NCBI RefSeq assembly: GCF_004329815.1
Contig: NZ_SJPE01000008.1
Coordinates: forward strand, 62,337-126,336
Length of the DNA stretch: 64,000 nucleotides
Source of the DNA: Flavobacterium silvisoli
GTDB taxonomy: Bacteria > Bacteroidota > Bacteroidia > Flavobacteriales > Flavobacteriaceae
Direction of reading: 5' to 3'
In this document: positions 25,356 to 34,647 of the stretch, piece by piece
How positions within the stretch are numbered: position 1 is the stretch's first letter
Layout of the letters: the number at the start of each line of letters is the position of its first letter
The notes under the pieces: model-generated
Told to the model about the DNA's origin: nothing
What the model saw: the letters and a program-made list of their open reading frames with translations, nothing else
The model's database searches: none
Translations under genes and position numbers: made by a program

Positions 25356-26243
25356 TTACTTTATCGGTTCAAATGTAGCCAAAACTTCTCTCTTGTCTTT
25401 TTTAAGGTGAAGAATGTTATCGGTTAGTGTGTAACGATCCGCATTTTGCAACACTTGAGTAAAACGGGATTCGAGATCCATATCTGTACAAGCCATTTCG
25501 GTTGAAATGACATTTTTAAAAGCAATTCCGAAAGCTGTAGGCATCACATAATTTCCGGATATGTGGTTGCAACCGGCATAGGCAGTAAATTTTCCGTCTT
25601 TGGAATTCAGTTTGAGAAAGTATGTTTTTTTGCCCTTTTGCAGCACTCGTTTTCCGTTGATTTGCACCAGTTTCCATTTAGTTTCTGCCAAAGTGACTTT
25701 GCCCACTGCCGGGTTCACGGTTTTGATTACCGTCTTGGCTTCCATTTTATTATTTAAATTGACAGTGGTTTGGTTTTCTTCTGCGGTCATCTCATTATTC
25801 AGTACGTGCTTTTGTTTGGCCAAAATATACTCAGCAGCGTGATTACCCGTGATTCGTTTTCCTGACATATCCAATTGTAACAGGATATTTTTACCTACTT
25901 CATACCGATTGGGTCCGTCTTCGGCATTATCAAACTTGATTATATTCCCCGATTTGTTCCAGGAATAGGTTCCTTTTTGTTCAAAGATTTTATTGCCTTT
26001 GCCTAAATAAGTGGTACGAATAGTATAGGTTGAATTTTCGTTTAAAGAAATGGTGGTTTCTATGCCCTCACAATCAGCACAAGGCAAGATACCTTTGTAA
26101 ACTCCCTGATAATCGAGTTTATTTTTGGCATCAAGTACAGTGACAATAGCTGCTTGCTGATTTTTAACTTCGCCAGCCGACTGTTTTTGGCAAGCCGATA
26201 GTATGCCCGCACTGATGATAACAAATAAGATGAGTTTTTTCAT
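25356..26243 (-). CDS. NlpE-like and META-domain lipoprotein
   Basis: 295-residue lipoprotein with lipobox LSAC (C18). Residues ~45-140 match the N-terminal copper-resistance NlpE domain, including C55-x-x-C58 (LPCADCEGI), a strand-rich barrel and an RYEVGK segment. Residues ~190-293 are a META/HslJ domain (ETKWKLVQINGKRV; AGCNHISGNY; ISTEMACTDMDLE). NlpE senses envelope stress and lipoprotein sorting in E. coli; META domains occur in heat-inducible envelope proteins. The combination suggests an envelope stress role, which is inference. First gene of a lipoprotein-ruvX(-def) run. Confidence 0.88.
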   Translation of the reverse strand: MKKLILFVIISAGILSACQKQSAGEVKNQQAAIVTVLDAKNKLDYQGVYKGILPCADCEGIETTISLNENSTYTIRTTYLGKGNKIFEQKGTYSWNKSGNIIKFDNAEDGPNRYEVGKNILLQLDMSGKRITGNHAAEYILAKQKHVLNNEMTAEENQTTVNLNNKMEAKTVIKTVNPAVGKVTLAETKWKLVQINGKRVLQKGKKTYFLKLNSKDGKFTAYAGCNHISGNYVMPTAFGIAFKNVISTEMACTDMDLESRFTQVLQNADRYTLTDNILHLKKDKREVLATFEPIK

Positions 26244-26278
26244 AAACTATTTGGTTTAACATAGCATTTGGAGGCAGA

Positions 26279-26286
26279 CAAACTTA
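26279..26286 (-). promoter_or_regulatory. -7 box (TAagTTTG) for the NlpE/META lipoprotein gene
   Basis: Exact minus-strand TAnnTTTG match, 35 bases before the ATG at 26243. Confidence 0.55.
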
Positions 26287-26352
26287 CTTAATCCGCAGAG
26301 TAAATGAAAGGTTTTAACAATTTTTTCTGAAACTACACCCCTAAATAAATGC

Positions 26353-26384
26353 TTTGTTACTTTCTAAAAATGCCACTATATTTG
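26353..26384 (+). promoter_or_regulatory. Promoter of dapD
   Basis: TTTG at 26353-26356, exactly 20 bases, then TAtaTTTG at 26377-26384: the best full Bacteroidota promoter in the window. A small perfect hairpin TCTCC-CGAA-GGAGA (26393-26406) follows in the leader. Confidence 0.8.
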
Positions 26385-26434
26385 TTCACTCATCTCCCGA
26401 AGGAGAAATGTATGAGACTAAAAATTTGAAAAGC

Positions 26435-27250
26435 ATGGTAACGTTACAAAACATCATAGAAACAGCTTGGGATAACCGGGCCTTATTACAGGAAGAAATC
26501 ACCATCAATGCCATCAAAGAAGTAATTGCACTATTGGATGCGGGAACCTTACGCGTGGCCGAACCAACAGCCAAGGGTTGGCAGGTAAACGAATGGGTTA
26601 AAAAAGCGGTGGTCATGTATTTTCCCATCCAGAAAATGGAAACCTGGGAAGCCGGAATTTTTGAATACCACGACAAAATGTTGTTGAAAAACGGTTATGC
26701 CGACAAAGGAATACGCGTAGTACCACCGGCAACAGCCCGTTATGGTGCTTACATTTCTAAAGGAGTAATCTTGATGCCTAGTTACGTCAATATAGGTGCT
26801 TATGTAGATGAAGGCACCATGGTGGATACCTGGGCAACCGTTGGAAGTTGTGCCCAAATCGGGAAAGACGTTCACCTTTCGGGTGGTGTAGGTATTGGAG
26901 GCGTTTTAGAACCTTTACAAGCCGCTCCGGTTATCATTGAAGACGGGGCTTTCATTGGTTCGCGCTGTATCGTAGTAGAAGGCGTTCGGGTGGAAAAAGA
27001 AGCGGTTTTGGGAGCCAATGTCTGTTTGACTGCTTCCACCAAAATCATAGACGTAACCGGAGGTGAACCTATTGAATACAAAGGATATGTACCTGCTCGT
27101 TCGGTTGTGATTCCTGGAAGTTATACTAAATCATTTGCTGCCGGTGACTATCAGGTTCCTTGTGCTTTAATCATCGGAACCCGTAAACCGTCCACCGATT
27201 TAAAAACATCGCTCAATAATGCATTGAGAGAATATGATGTAGCGGTTTAA
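26435..27250 (+). CDS. dapD: Tetrahydrodipicolinate N-succinyltransferase
   Basis: 271 residues; succinyl-CoA-dependent step of the succinylase route to diaminopimelate and lysine, supplying peptidoglycan. A helical N-terminal domain is followed by a left-handed beta-helix of hexapeptide repeats (MPSYVNIGAYVDEGTMVDTW; GGVGIGGVLEP; EDGAFIGSRCIVVEGVRVEK). The ATG at 26435 gives the expected MVTLQNIIETAW start; an in-frame ATG at 26408 would add nine residues and is less likely. The long frame starting at 26354 begins inside the -33 element. Confidence 0.94.
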   Translation: MVTLQNIIETAWDNRALLQEEITINAIKEVIALLDAGTLRVAEPTAKGWQVNEWVKKAVVMYFPIQKMETWEAGIFEYHDKMLLKNGYADKGIRVVPPATARYGAYISKGVILMPSYVNIGAYVDEGTMVDTWATVGSCAQIGKDVHLSGGVGIGGVLEPLQAAPVIIEDGAFIGSRCIVVEGVRVEKEAVLGANVCLTASTKIIDVTGGEPIEYKGYVPARSVVIPGSYTKSFAAGDYQVPCALIIGTRKPSTDLKTSLNNALREYDVAV

Positions 27251-27271
27251 TTTTAATTGTAAAATCTTTCT

Positions 27272-29143
27272 ATGCACAATCATCGCCAACTGCTGAAATT
27301 ACTGGTTCGCCGAATCCTTATTTTGTTTGTCGTTTACCAAATCAGCAGGGTCTTATTTCTGCTTTTCAACCGTGCAAACTTTAGCAATTTAGATGTCAAA
27401 ACGTTTCTTGGCGGTGCTTTGTTTGATTTGTCAGCGATAGGTTTTATCAATTTACTATTTATTCTTTTACACTTATTTCCGGGAAATTTTAAATACCGAA
27501 TTGGTTATCAAAAAAGCTTAAAAATTGCATTTTTTGCGGTCAATCTGGTTTTTATAGCTACCAATTTTGTTGATTTGGAATACTACAAATTCACCGGAAG
27601 GCGAAGTTCATTCGGTTTAATTACTGCCAAAGGAATGGAACATGAAATCGGCGGTCTGATTATTTCCTTTCTTCAGGAATTTTGGTATATCCTATTGGGA
27701 TTCATTTTATTAGCTATTTTACTTTGGAAAGCTTTAGGCCAAGCCAAATTCATCTTGCCTGTAGAAAAACTAACGGTTAAGGTTATTTTTAAACAAATCG
27801 GGATACTGATTCTTTCGCTTGGTGTCGGGTTGTTGATGGCGCGCGGTGGTTTGGGAGAAAAACCTTTGCGCATAGTTGATGCCATTAATTACTCATCGCT
27901 GGGGAATTCGGCTTTGGTATTGAATACGCCTTTCAGCATCATGAAAACGGCCGGTAAAAAAGAAACCTTAGTAGACCCAAAATTTTACTCGGAAACCGAA
28001 CTGAACCAAATTTTCAATCCGGTTTTTATTTCCAACCCATCTGAAAATCCGATTAAGAAAAATGTTGTGATTTTTATTCTGGAAAGTTTCGGTGATGAAA
28101 ATTTACGCAGAGGTTTTACACCCTTTATTGATTCGTTAGCGACACAATCCTACTATTTCAAAAATGGTTTTGCTAACGGCAAAGTATCAATTGATGCGGT
28201 GCCATCTACCCTTTCAAGCATCCCGAGTCTGATGAATACTCCGGTAATTTCTTCAGGCTATTCATTGAATAAAGTATACGGATTGCCAAAAATTATGAAA
28301 AAACAAGGTTACAATACTTCGTTTTTCCACGGGGCTTTTAATGGCAGTCAGAACTTTGACCAATACTGTAAAGTGGCGGGATTTGATCATTATTTTGGCA
28401 AAAATGAATACACAGGTCCCGAAGCTTTTGACGGCAGTTGGGGTATTTTTGATGAGGAATTCATGCAGTTTTTCAATAAAAAATTAACCAGTTTTAAGCA
28501 GCCTTTTTTCAGTACGCTTTTCACTATTTCCTCGCATAACCCTTATAAAGTCCCCGATAAATACAAAAACAAATTTATCAAAGGCAATCGAAAAATTCAG
28601 GAAAGCATCGGCTATACCGATTATTCGTTGCAACAATTTTTCAAGGCTGCTAAGAAAGAACCCTGGTACAACAATACTTTATTTATTATCGTGGCCGACC
28701 ACACCTCTTCGGAACCAACCGAAAAAAAATACAGTACCAATGTGGGGAAATTCAGAATTCCGATTTTGTTTTTTGATCCTTCCAATCCAAATTTCAAAGG
28801 AGTACAGGAGAAAAATTTCCAGCAAATTGATGTGTTGCCGAGTATCTTAGAGTACCTCCACATCAGGGATAAAGTAGTGAGTTACGGCAAGCCGTTTACG
28901 TCTGATAAGAATTATATAGTTTATTATTTAGACAACATTTTCCACCTGATTCAGGATGATTATTATTTGGCATTTGACGGTCAGAAGGCTATTGGTTTGT
29001 ACAATTTCAAAACCGATGAATTGCTCAAAAACAATCTGTTAGACAAAGATAAAAATCGTGCTGCCGATATGACAAAATTCATCAAAGCCTACATGCAGTC
29101 GTTTAATGAGCGAATGATTTCGGATAAATTAACGACCCAATAA
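27272..29143 (+). CDS. LTA synthase-type membrane sulfatase-fold transferase
   Basis: 623 residues. Five hydrophobic segments in the first ~200 residues are followed by a large extracytoplasmic alkaline phosphatase/sulfatase domain. Metal and catalytic motifs: E271-S-F in VVIFILESFGDEN, likely nucleophile S306 in GKVSIDAVPSTLSSIP, and VADHTSSE near the end. Relatives transfer phosphoglycerol or phosphoethanolamine to glycans or lipids. Gram-negative Bacteroidota have no lipoteichoic acid, so the substrate is probably an LPS, capsule or membrane lipid. It starts 21 bp after dapD and opens the surface-glycan cluster. Confidence 0.87.
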   Translation: MHNHRQLLKLLVRRILILFVVYQISRVLFLLFNRANFSNLDVKTFLGGALFDLSAIGFINLLFILLHLFPGNFKYRIGYQKSLKIAFFAVNLVFIATNFVDLEYYKFTGRRSSFGLITAKGMEHEIGGLIISFLQEFWYILLGFILLAILLWKALGQAKFILPVEKLTVKVIFKQIGILILSLGVGLLMARGGLGEKPLRIVDAINYSSLGNSALVLNTPFSIMKTAGKKETLVDPKFYSETELNQIFNPVFISNPSENPIKKNVVIFILESFGDENLRRGFTPFIDSLATQSYYFKNGFANGKVSIDAVPSTLSSIPSLMNTPVISSGYSLNKVYGLPKIMKKQGYNTSFFHGAFNGSQNFDQYCKVAGFDHYFGKNEYTGPEAFDGSWGIFDEEFMQFFNKKLTSFKQPFFSTLFTISSHNPYKVPDKYKNKFIKGNRKIQESIGYTDYSLQQFFKAAKKEPWYNNTLFIIVADHTSSEPTEKKYSTNVGKFRIPILFFDPSNPNFKGVQEKNFQQIDVLPSILEYLHIRDKVVSYGKPFTSDKNYIVYYLDNIFHLIQDDYYLAFDGQKAIGLYNFKTDELLKNNLLDKDKNRAADMTKFIKAYMQSFNERMISDKLTTQ

Positions 29144-29905
29144 TTACTTATTTGTCTTCTGAATTTTAATCAACTTGGCGTATTTCATGTACGAAAAGAA
29201 AGCCTGTATCATCGAAATGCTTAAGCCGTCAATACCGTTCAAAAATCCTTTTTTGAAGAAATAGCAACGAACAAAAGCTACCGTTCCGTTGAGTACCGGT
29301 TTGAATACATTAACTCGTTTGCCCTGATTGTAAAGTTGCTGGGCATGCCAGCCTGAATATTGATTTTTCTTGGTAATAATCTGTTCTAACGAATCCCATC
29401 CATAATGAAGGATATGTACCGGAACTCTGGTTTCGCGTTGCGCGATTATTTTTTGGTGCACTTTTGAATCTGATGGCCCGGCAGTTTTCTTGTTGAAAAA
29501 ACGCACTTTGTGATCGGGGTACCAACCGGCAAAGTCAATAAGTTTATCCGCTAAATAATTTTTTACCCGAAAACTGAAGGCATCGTAATTGCCAATCAGG
29601 TATTTTTCTTTTAAGATAAATTCTTCTGCATCTTCGTCCAGAAATTCATCGGCATCCAAATTCAAAATCCAATCGTTTTTACAAAATGGCAAGCCATGTG
29701 TGCGTTGCGGACCATCACCTAAAAATGCCTGAGAAATAACCGTAGCTCCTTTTGAGGCTGCAATTTCAACCGTTTTATCTTTGCTTAAAGAATCTACTAC
29801 AATTACTTCGTCACACACTCTGAAAAGTGCATCGATGCATTTGCCGATATTTTTTTCTTCATTAAACGTGATAACCAAACCGCTGATTGCCATAGTACGT
29901 TGCAT
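29144..29905 (-). CDS. Family 2 glycosyltransferase, LPS core type (WaaE-like)
   Basis: 253 residues with a GT-A fold: VITFNEEKNIGKCIDALF, the nucleotide-binding DEVIVVDSLSKDKT, and a D84-A-D86-E metal motif in LNLDADEFLDED. The sequence resembles beta-1,4-glucosyltransferases that extend the inner core of lipopolysaccharide (KdtX/WaaE). No membrane anchor. Two start codons are possible, ATG 29905 or ATG 29893; the -7 box at 29917-29924 permits either. Its stop adjoins the sulfatase-fold gene tail to tail. Divergent from the heptosyltransferase-like gene. Confidence 0.87.
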   Translation of the reverse strand: MQRTMAISGLVITFNEEKNIGKCIDALFRVCDEVIVVDSLSKDKTVEIAASKGATVISQAFLGDGPQRTHGLPFCKNDWILNLDADEFLDEDAEEFILKEKYLIGNYDAFSFRVKNYLADKLIDFAGWYPDHKVRFFNKKTAGPSDSKVHQKIIAQRETRVPVHILHYGWDSLEQIITKKNQYSGWHAQQLYNQGKRVNVFKPVLNGTVAFVRCYFFKKGFLNGIDGLSISMIQAFFSYMKYAKLIKIQKTNK

Positions 29906-29916
29906 TTTGTTGGGAG

Positions 29917-29924
29917 CAAAAATA
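29917..29924 (-). promoter_or_regulatory. -7 box (TAttTTTG) for the WaaE-like gene
   Basis: Exact minus-strand match 11 bases before the first ATG. Confidence 0.5.
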
Positions 29925-30008
29925 TAACTTTTGGAACTAATTTCCGCACAAGGCTTAGGGCTTCTTCAAATACTTTGTATTTTAGCCCAATCAATCTGGT
30001 CATCGTTT

Positions 30009-31088
30009 ATGAAAATACTTGTCATTCAGCAAAAAAGAATAGGAGACGTGCTCACCAGCACCATTTTATCCAACAATCTGAAAAAATTTTACCCTGATGC
30101 AGTGGTTGACTACATGTGTTACCCTAATTGTGTGGATGTTTTGAAAGAAAATCCTAATATTGACAATATTATTGTTTTGACTAATGAAGTACGGAAGTCG
30201 TATCCCAAATTATTGAAATTCATTCTCCAAATCAGAAGACAGAAATACGATGTGGTGGTAGATGCCTACAGCAAGTTGGAAACCAATTTAATCACTTTAT
30301 TTTCGGGAGCCAAGTATAAAATTTCATACGATAAAGGCTATTCGAAAATATTCTACAATTACAACATGAAGCGCATTCCGAATGGTACCAAATCGGAGCT
30401 GGGATTGGCCATTGACAACCGCTTATTGTTGCTGAAACCATTGATAAAAGAACCCATCACCGACTATAAACCCAAGATTTTTTTAACCCCAACTGAAATT
30501 CAGGAAGCGAGAGATTTACTGGGTAAATTCGGAATTACTGTGGGCAAAAGACCTTTGCTCATGTTTGGAATTCTTGGCAGCGAATGGTACAAAACCTACC
30601 CGTTGGAAAAAATGGCGAAGATTATTGATTTTGCTGTCGAAAAACTGGATGCCGATATTTTATTCAACTACATTCCGACACAAACCGAAGAAGCTCAAAA
30701 GGTCTATAACTACTGTACTGAAAAGACCAAAAAACATATTCATTTTAACCTATATGCCAAAGGATTACGTCCGTTCTTAGGATTACTTTCGCAATGCGAC
30801 ATACTGATTGGCAATGAAGGCGGTTCGGTGAATATGGCTAAAGCTTTAAATGTGCCCACATTCTCGTTATTCTCTCCGTCAGTTGATAAAGAAACCTGGC
30901 AGATTTTTGAGAATGAAAAAGAGAATGTTTCTATTCATTTAAAAGATTTGAAACCCGAAATTTACAAACAACACGATGAAAAGTACATCAAGGAACATAC
31001 CTTTAAATATTTTGACGAATATCCGTTGGAACTGATTTTGGAAAAATTGGAATCCTATTTTAAAGACCTCGGATTTCCCAAAAACTAA
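30009..31088 (+). CDS. Family 9 glycosyltransferase (heptosyltransferase-like)
   Basis: 359 residues, GT-B fold. The family opening KILVIQQKRIGDVLTSTILS and the C-terminal donor-binding segment LIGNEGGSVNMAKALNVPTF are clear. Members transfer heptose or a related sugar from an ADP-activated donor to the LPS inner core on the cytoplasmic face. The ATG at 30009 is chosen because the upstream 26 codons do not fit the family and overlap the divergent promoter region. Its stop interlocks with that of the next, convergent gene (CTAA at 31085-31088). Confidence 0.9.
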   Translation: MKILVIQQKRIGDVLTSTILSNNLKKFYPDAVVDYMCYPNCVDVLKENPNIDNIIVLTNEVRKSYPKLLKFILQIRRQKYDVVVDAYSKLETNLITLFSGAKYKISYDKGYSKIFYNYNMKRIPNGTKSELGLAIDNRLLLLKPLIKEPITDYKPKIFLTPTEIQEARDLLGKFGITVGKRPLLMFGILGSEWYKTYPLEKMAKIIDFAVEKLDADILFNYIPTQTEEAQKVYNYCTEKTKKHIHFNLYAKGLRPFLGLLSQCDILIGNEGGSVNMAKALNVPTFSLFSPSVDKETWQIFENEKENVSIHLKDLKPEIYKQHDEKYIKEHTFKYFDEYPLELILEKLESYFKDLGFPKN

Positions 31089-31897
31089 AGAGAGGAAATT
31101 CCGTTTTCAATCTGAATAACTTTGTGCCTGCGGTTGTAACTTCGGATGGCATTGTTTTTCTCCCAAATTTCAGGACTCGAATACCCACGGGCGTGATCTA
31201 AATGCAGACAAATAGCACTGTAGCGAATTTGCTTGGAGAGCAATCCCAAGTTGAATAACCGTTCGCCTAATTCCCTGTCGAGGCCACCGTATTTCATATC
31301 GTGGTTGAATCCGTTTACAGCCAAAATATCGCTTTTGAATCCGGAGGAATTGTGTCCGTTCCAGGAACGTTTGGTGGGCGTAATCCAGTTCATAAAATCA
31401 GCAAATAGCTTAGTATGCGTGAGTTTGGTGATTTTAAAATTCATATTCAATCCCTGCCTTCTCAACCATGAAATGCGGAAACAGTTTTGAGAAATTATAT
31501 CCTCATCAGCAATAGCCTGTGAAATACTCATCGGCAATTTAAAGTAACCGCCCGAGAGAAAATAACCTTCTTCTTTATATTTCAAATGCACCGCCACAAA
31601 ATCTTTTCTGGGCACGCAATCGCCATCGGTAAACAGTAAATAATCAGAATTGGCTCTTAAAATGGCCTTATTGAGAATTTTGGATTTTTGAAACCCGTCA
31701 TCTTCCTGCCAAACATGTACAATAGGATGTTTAAATTTTGAGGAGAAAGCATCCAGAACTTCTTTGGTTTTGGGTGTTGAACCGTCGTCGGCAATAACCA
31801 ATTCAAAGTCGGTTTCAGTTTGAACGCTAAAGCCTACAAGAACTTTTCGCAACCAATCTTCGGCATTGTAAGTGGTAATGATAACGGAAACTTTCAT
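31085..31897 (-). CDS. Family 2 glycosyltransferase with C-terminal galactosyltransferase-like domain
   Basis: 270 residues. GT-A features: VIITTYNAEDWLRKVLVGF, ELVIADDGSTPKTKEVL and the DxD motif in LLFTDGDCVPRKDF. The C-terminal GGLDRELGERLFNLG segment matches the glyco_transf_7C type domain seen in chondroitin-type and LPS polymerising enzymes. The sugar is unknown. It follows the Kdo-kinase-like gene by 42 bp on the same strand and is probably in its operon. Confidence 0.87.
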   Translation of the reverse strand: MKVSVIITTYNAEDWLRKVLVGFSVQTETDFELVIADDGSTPKTKEVLDAFSSKFKHPIVHVWQEDDGFQKSKILNKAILRANSDYLLFTDGDCVPRKDFVAVHLKYKEEGYFLSGGYFKLPMSISQAIADEDIISQNCFRISWLRRQGLNMNFKITKLTHTKLFADFMNWITPTKRSWNGHNSSGFKSDILAVNGFNHDMKYGGLDRELGERLFNLGLLSKQIRYSAICLHLDHARGYSSPEIWEKNNAIRSYNRRHKVIQIENGISSL

Positions 31898-31939
31898 CCA
31901 ATGGTTTAAGAAGTGAAAAATACTATTTTTTCAGAAATT

Positions 31940-32701
31940 TTACTTCCAAAACTTCAATTTCTTTTTGATTCTTTTCTTGCGGTAGTAACGATATTGAAAA
32001 TCGGCAGTCATTTTCCAAAGTGTGGTAAATATTTTTTCTTCCGATTCGCCCGAAACTTTAGCATATTCATTGCTCATCACAGCTACCATTTCTTTGTGGG
32101 GTGTCAGGCGGCAAAGGTTTTTCATGCGCAGTTCAAACGGCATTTCACGGTGGAACTCCATGCGGTTTAAATCGACTAAAAAGAAATCATAAGTCCCTTG
32201 TCCGTTCTTTTTAATCAGTGTATTTCCTGGTGAATGGTCTTTGAACTCGATTCCTTTTTGATGTAATAAATAAGAAAATCGGGTAAACTGACGCAAAATG
32301 TTATCACCATCCGGGTAATTCGGAATTTCAACCAATTCTCGATAGGTCAAATCGGCTGCCAAATGTTCGCTGACATAATAACTGTCTTTCAATCCAATCC
32401 AATCCGTATGTTCTAAATAAGCAATCGGTTCGGGGGTTCCGATACCGTTTTCAAGTAACTTGTTGGCAAATTCAAAAGAGCGTCTTGCTTTAGATTTTCG
32501 GAAATACCGGTAAATGATTCGGTTGACCAAATGCGGAACTTTGAAGGATTTTACATTTAGTGTTCTGCCGTTTAATTCGAAGAGTTTTATCTTGTTTCTT
32601 TTACCGTCGATGAACATTTTACCGGTTGCGGAAAACTGCTCAAGCATTGAAATAACATCGGATTGTGATAAATTACTGTTCGGATTTAGGCGGAATTCCA
32701 T
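31940..32701 (-). CDS. Kdo-kinase-like (WaaP/InaA) lipopolysaccharide kinase
   Basis: 253 residues with an atypical small-kinase fold. The catalytic loop is FKDHSPGNTLI (aspartate in place of HRD) and the metal-binding motif is VDLNR in place of DFG; the ATP-binding lysine is probably K52 or K54 in NVKSFKVPH. Relatives phosphorylate Kdo or heptose in the LPS inner core, strengthening outer-membrane cross-bridging. The ATG at 32701 is preferred to the TTG one codon earlier. It lies first in a minus-strand unit with a family 2 glycosyltransferase. Confidence 0.82.
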   Translation of the reverse strand: MEFRLNPNSNLSQSDVISMLEQFSATGKMFIDGKRNKIKLFELNGRTLNVKSFKVPHLVNRIIYRYFRKSKARRSFEFANKLLENGIGTPEPIAYLEHTDWIGLKDSYYVSEHLAADLTYRELVEIPNYPDGDNILRQFTRFSYLLHQKGIEFKDHSPGNTLIKKNGQGTYDFFLVDLNRMEFHREMPFELRMKNLCRLTPHKEMVAVMSNEYAKVSGESEEKIFTTLWKMTADFQYRYYRKKRIKKKLKFWK

Positions 32702-32715
32702 CAACTATTTTTTTA

Positions 32716-32723
32716 CAAATTTA
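32716..32723 (-). promoter_or_regulatory. -7 box (TAaaTTTG) for the Kdo-kinase-like gene
   Basis: Exact minus-strand match 14 bases before the ATG at 32701. The divergent box at 32750-32757 is only 26 bases away, so the two promoters must share their upstream DNA. Confidence 0.55.
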
Positions 32724-32749
32724 ATTAGATAATTTTCAAAATAACTAAT

Positions 32750-32757
32750 TAGATTTG
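32750..32757 (+). promoter_or_regulatory. -7 box (TAgaTTTG) for the PbgA-like gene
   Basis: Exact TAnnTTTG match 37 bases before the ATG at 32795, back to back with the Kdo-kinase-like promoter. Confidence 0.55.
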
Positions 32758-32794
32758 CAAATTAAGTTTAAAGTTTTCATTACATACAAGTTAC

Positions 32795-34645
32795 ATGGAC
32801 ATTACCAAAAACAACCTGAAAAAACAACTCTATATTGTTTTTATTTTTAACGTTATTGTCCTGCTGATTATCTCTAAAAAGTACAGTGCTTTTTTTGAAA
32901 ATGCCGATACTTTATTCACCAAATTTTACTTAACCATCACCACCTTCAGTCACTTTTTTCTGTTGGGTACTTTGCCCATTTTACTGAGCCTGATGACTTT
33001 ATTGCTCACAAAATCCAAGCGATTAACCAAGGGCATTCACATTTTGTTTTCGGTTTTGGTGATTTTAATTATACAGATTGATTCTACTATTTTCGGGCAA
33101 TTTCGCTACCATATTTCACCCATAGTGTTGAAACTAGTTTTCGGAAAACGTTCGGGAGATATCTTTCAGTTTTCGGCTATCAACATTATCATTGCGGTTC
33201 TTTTTGTAATCGGATTGGTTGCTTTGCAGTTTTTCTTTTTCTTTTTATCGAAAAAAATCATAGCCAAAGACGTCAAACTGCGTATCAAAGCCACCATGGC
33301 CTTCTTTGTTTTCGCTACACTTTTCAGTCATTTTGTATATGCCTGGTCGGATGCCAATTATTACCGTCCGGTAACTCAGGTTAAAAATGTGTTTCCGGTT
33401 TTTTATCCGCTGACGGCTGACGATTTGTTGGACTCGATGGGACTGGTTGACCAAGCCAAAGCCAAACGCAATAAAGAAATAGCCAGTACTGATTTCAGCA
33501 ACAAAACGGTGAATTATCCTTTGCATCCGATTGTTTCCGAAACTTCACCAACCCCAAAAAACATCTTGTATTTAATCATAGATACATGGCGTTACAATTG
33601 CATGACGGAAGCGATTACGCCTAATATTTATAATTTTTCGAAAAAATGTCAGGTATTTGACAATCACATCAGCGGTTCTAACATGACTACCGGAGGTGTT
33701 TTTTCTTTATTTTACGGTATTCCGGCCACCTATTTTGACACGTTTACCGGTCAGGAAATTGCACCGGTTTTTATGAATGAACTACAGAAACAACAATACG
33801 ATTTATTGATTTACGGCAGTTCCGGATTAGAGAATCCGCCATTTAACAGAAATGTTTTTGCCAAAGTACCGAATCTGAGAGTTTTTTCAAAAGGAGAAAC
33901 ACCGTCTGAACGAGATTTGACCATCAACAACGAATGGATGGCAGCTATTGAAAAACGCAATACCAAGCAACCGTTCTTTGGGTATTTGTTTTATGATTCG
34001 GCTCACGGATTTGATATTCCGAAAAATTACAAACTGAAATTCAAACCGTCCTTGGCAGAAGTCAATTACCTGGAAATGGATGATGATTATGACCCAACAT
34101 TGCTATATAACCGCTACTTAAACTCGCTGCATTATATTGATGAATTAGTAGGCAAAGTACTCCAACAACTGGAACAAAAAGGCTTATTGGAAAACACTTT
34201 AATTGTGATTACCGGAGACCACGGTCAGGAATTTAACGATTGTAAAAAAGGCTATTGGCAACACGGCGGCAATTTCTCCAAATACCAAATCAGAACACCG
34301 ATGATGGTTTTTGATGCCTCAAAAGCAGCCAAAGTTTATAACCATCAAACCATACACTACGATATTACCGCCACAATCATGAAAGATTATTTGGGCGTGA
34401 AAAATGATTTGAACGATTTCAGTTTCGGGAAAAATCTGTTCGTTCCTAACAAAAGGGATTACTTCATTTGCGGTTACAATCAAAAGTTTGCCATCATCGA
34501 AAAAAATAAAATCACCAATATTTATCCTTCGGGACTCTTTGATGTGACCGACGGGATGCTCAATCCGCTCAACGACGAGAACATCAATTACGATTTGGTT
34601 ACCGAAGGTTTAAGCGAAATGAATCGTTTTTTCGTTAAAAAATAA
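32795..34645 (+). CDS. PbgA/YejM-like membrane protein with sulfatase-fold domain
   Basis: 616 residues. Five hydrophobic helices (first ~185 residues) carry the DUF3413-like pattern, including QIDSTIFGQFRYHISPIVL. After a basic linker comes the extracytoplasmic sulfatase-fold domain: D263-T-W in YLIIDTWRYN, T298/T299 in GSNMTTGGVFSLFYGIP, and ITGDHGQEFND. E. coli YejM/PbgA has the same layout, senses periplasmic LPS and controls LpxC turnover rather than acting as a hydrolase. A similar sensing role here fits the surrounding LPS genes but is inference; phosphoethanolamine or phosphoglycerol transfer is the alternative. Confidence 0.85.
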   Translation: MDITKNNLKKQLYIVFIFNVIVLLIISKKYSAFFENADTLFTKFYLTITTFSHFFLLGTLPILLSLMTLLLTKSKRLTKGIHILFSVLVILIIQIDSTIFGQFRYHISPIVLKLVFGKRSGDIFQFSAINIIIAVLFVIGLVALQFFFFFLSKKIIAKDVKLRIKATMAFFVFATLFSHFVYAWSDANYYRPVTQVKNVFPVFYPLTADDLLDSMGLVDQAKAKRNKEIASTDFSNKTVNYPLHPIVSETSPTPKNILYLIIDTWRYNCMTEAITPNIYNFSKKCQVFDNHISGSNMTTGGVFSLFYGIPATYFDTFTGQEIAPVFMNELQKQQYDLLIYGSSGLENPPFNRNVFAKVPNLRVFSKGETPSERDLTINNEWMAAIEKRNTKQPFFGYLFYDSAHGFDIPKNYKLKFKPSLAEVNYLEMDDDYDPTLLYNRYLNSLHYIDELVGKVLQQLEQKGLLENTLIVITGDHGQEFNDCKKGYWQHGGNFSKYQIRTPMMVFDASKAAKVYNHQTIHYDITATIMKDYLGVKNDLNDFSFGKNLFVPNKRDYFICGYNQKFAIIEKNKITNIYPSGLFDVTDGMLNPLNDENINYDLVTEGLSEMNRFFVKK

Positions 34646-34647
34646 AC

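Noticed and set aside
27272..29143. Lipoteichoic acid synthesis
   Set aside because: The organism is clearly Gram-negative (LPS, TonB receptor, outer-membrane barrels); the fold alone does not make it an LTA synthase.
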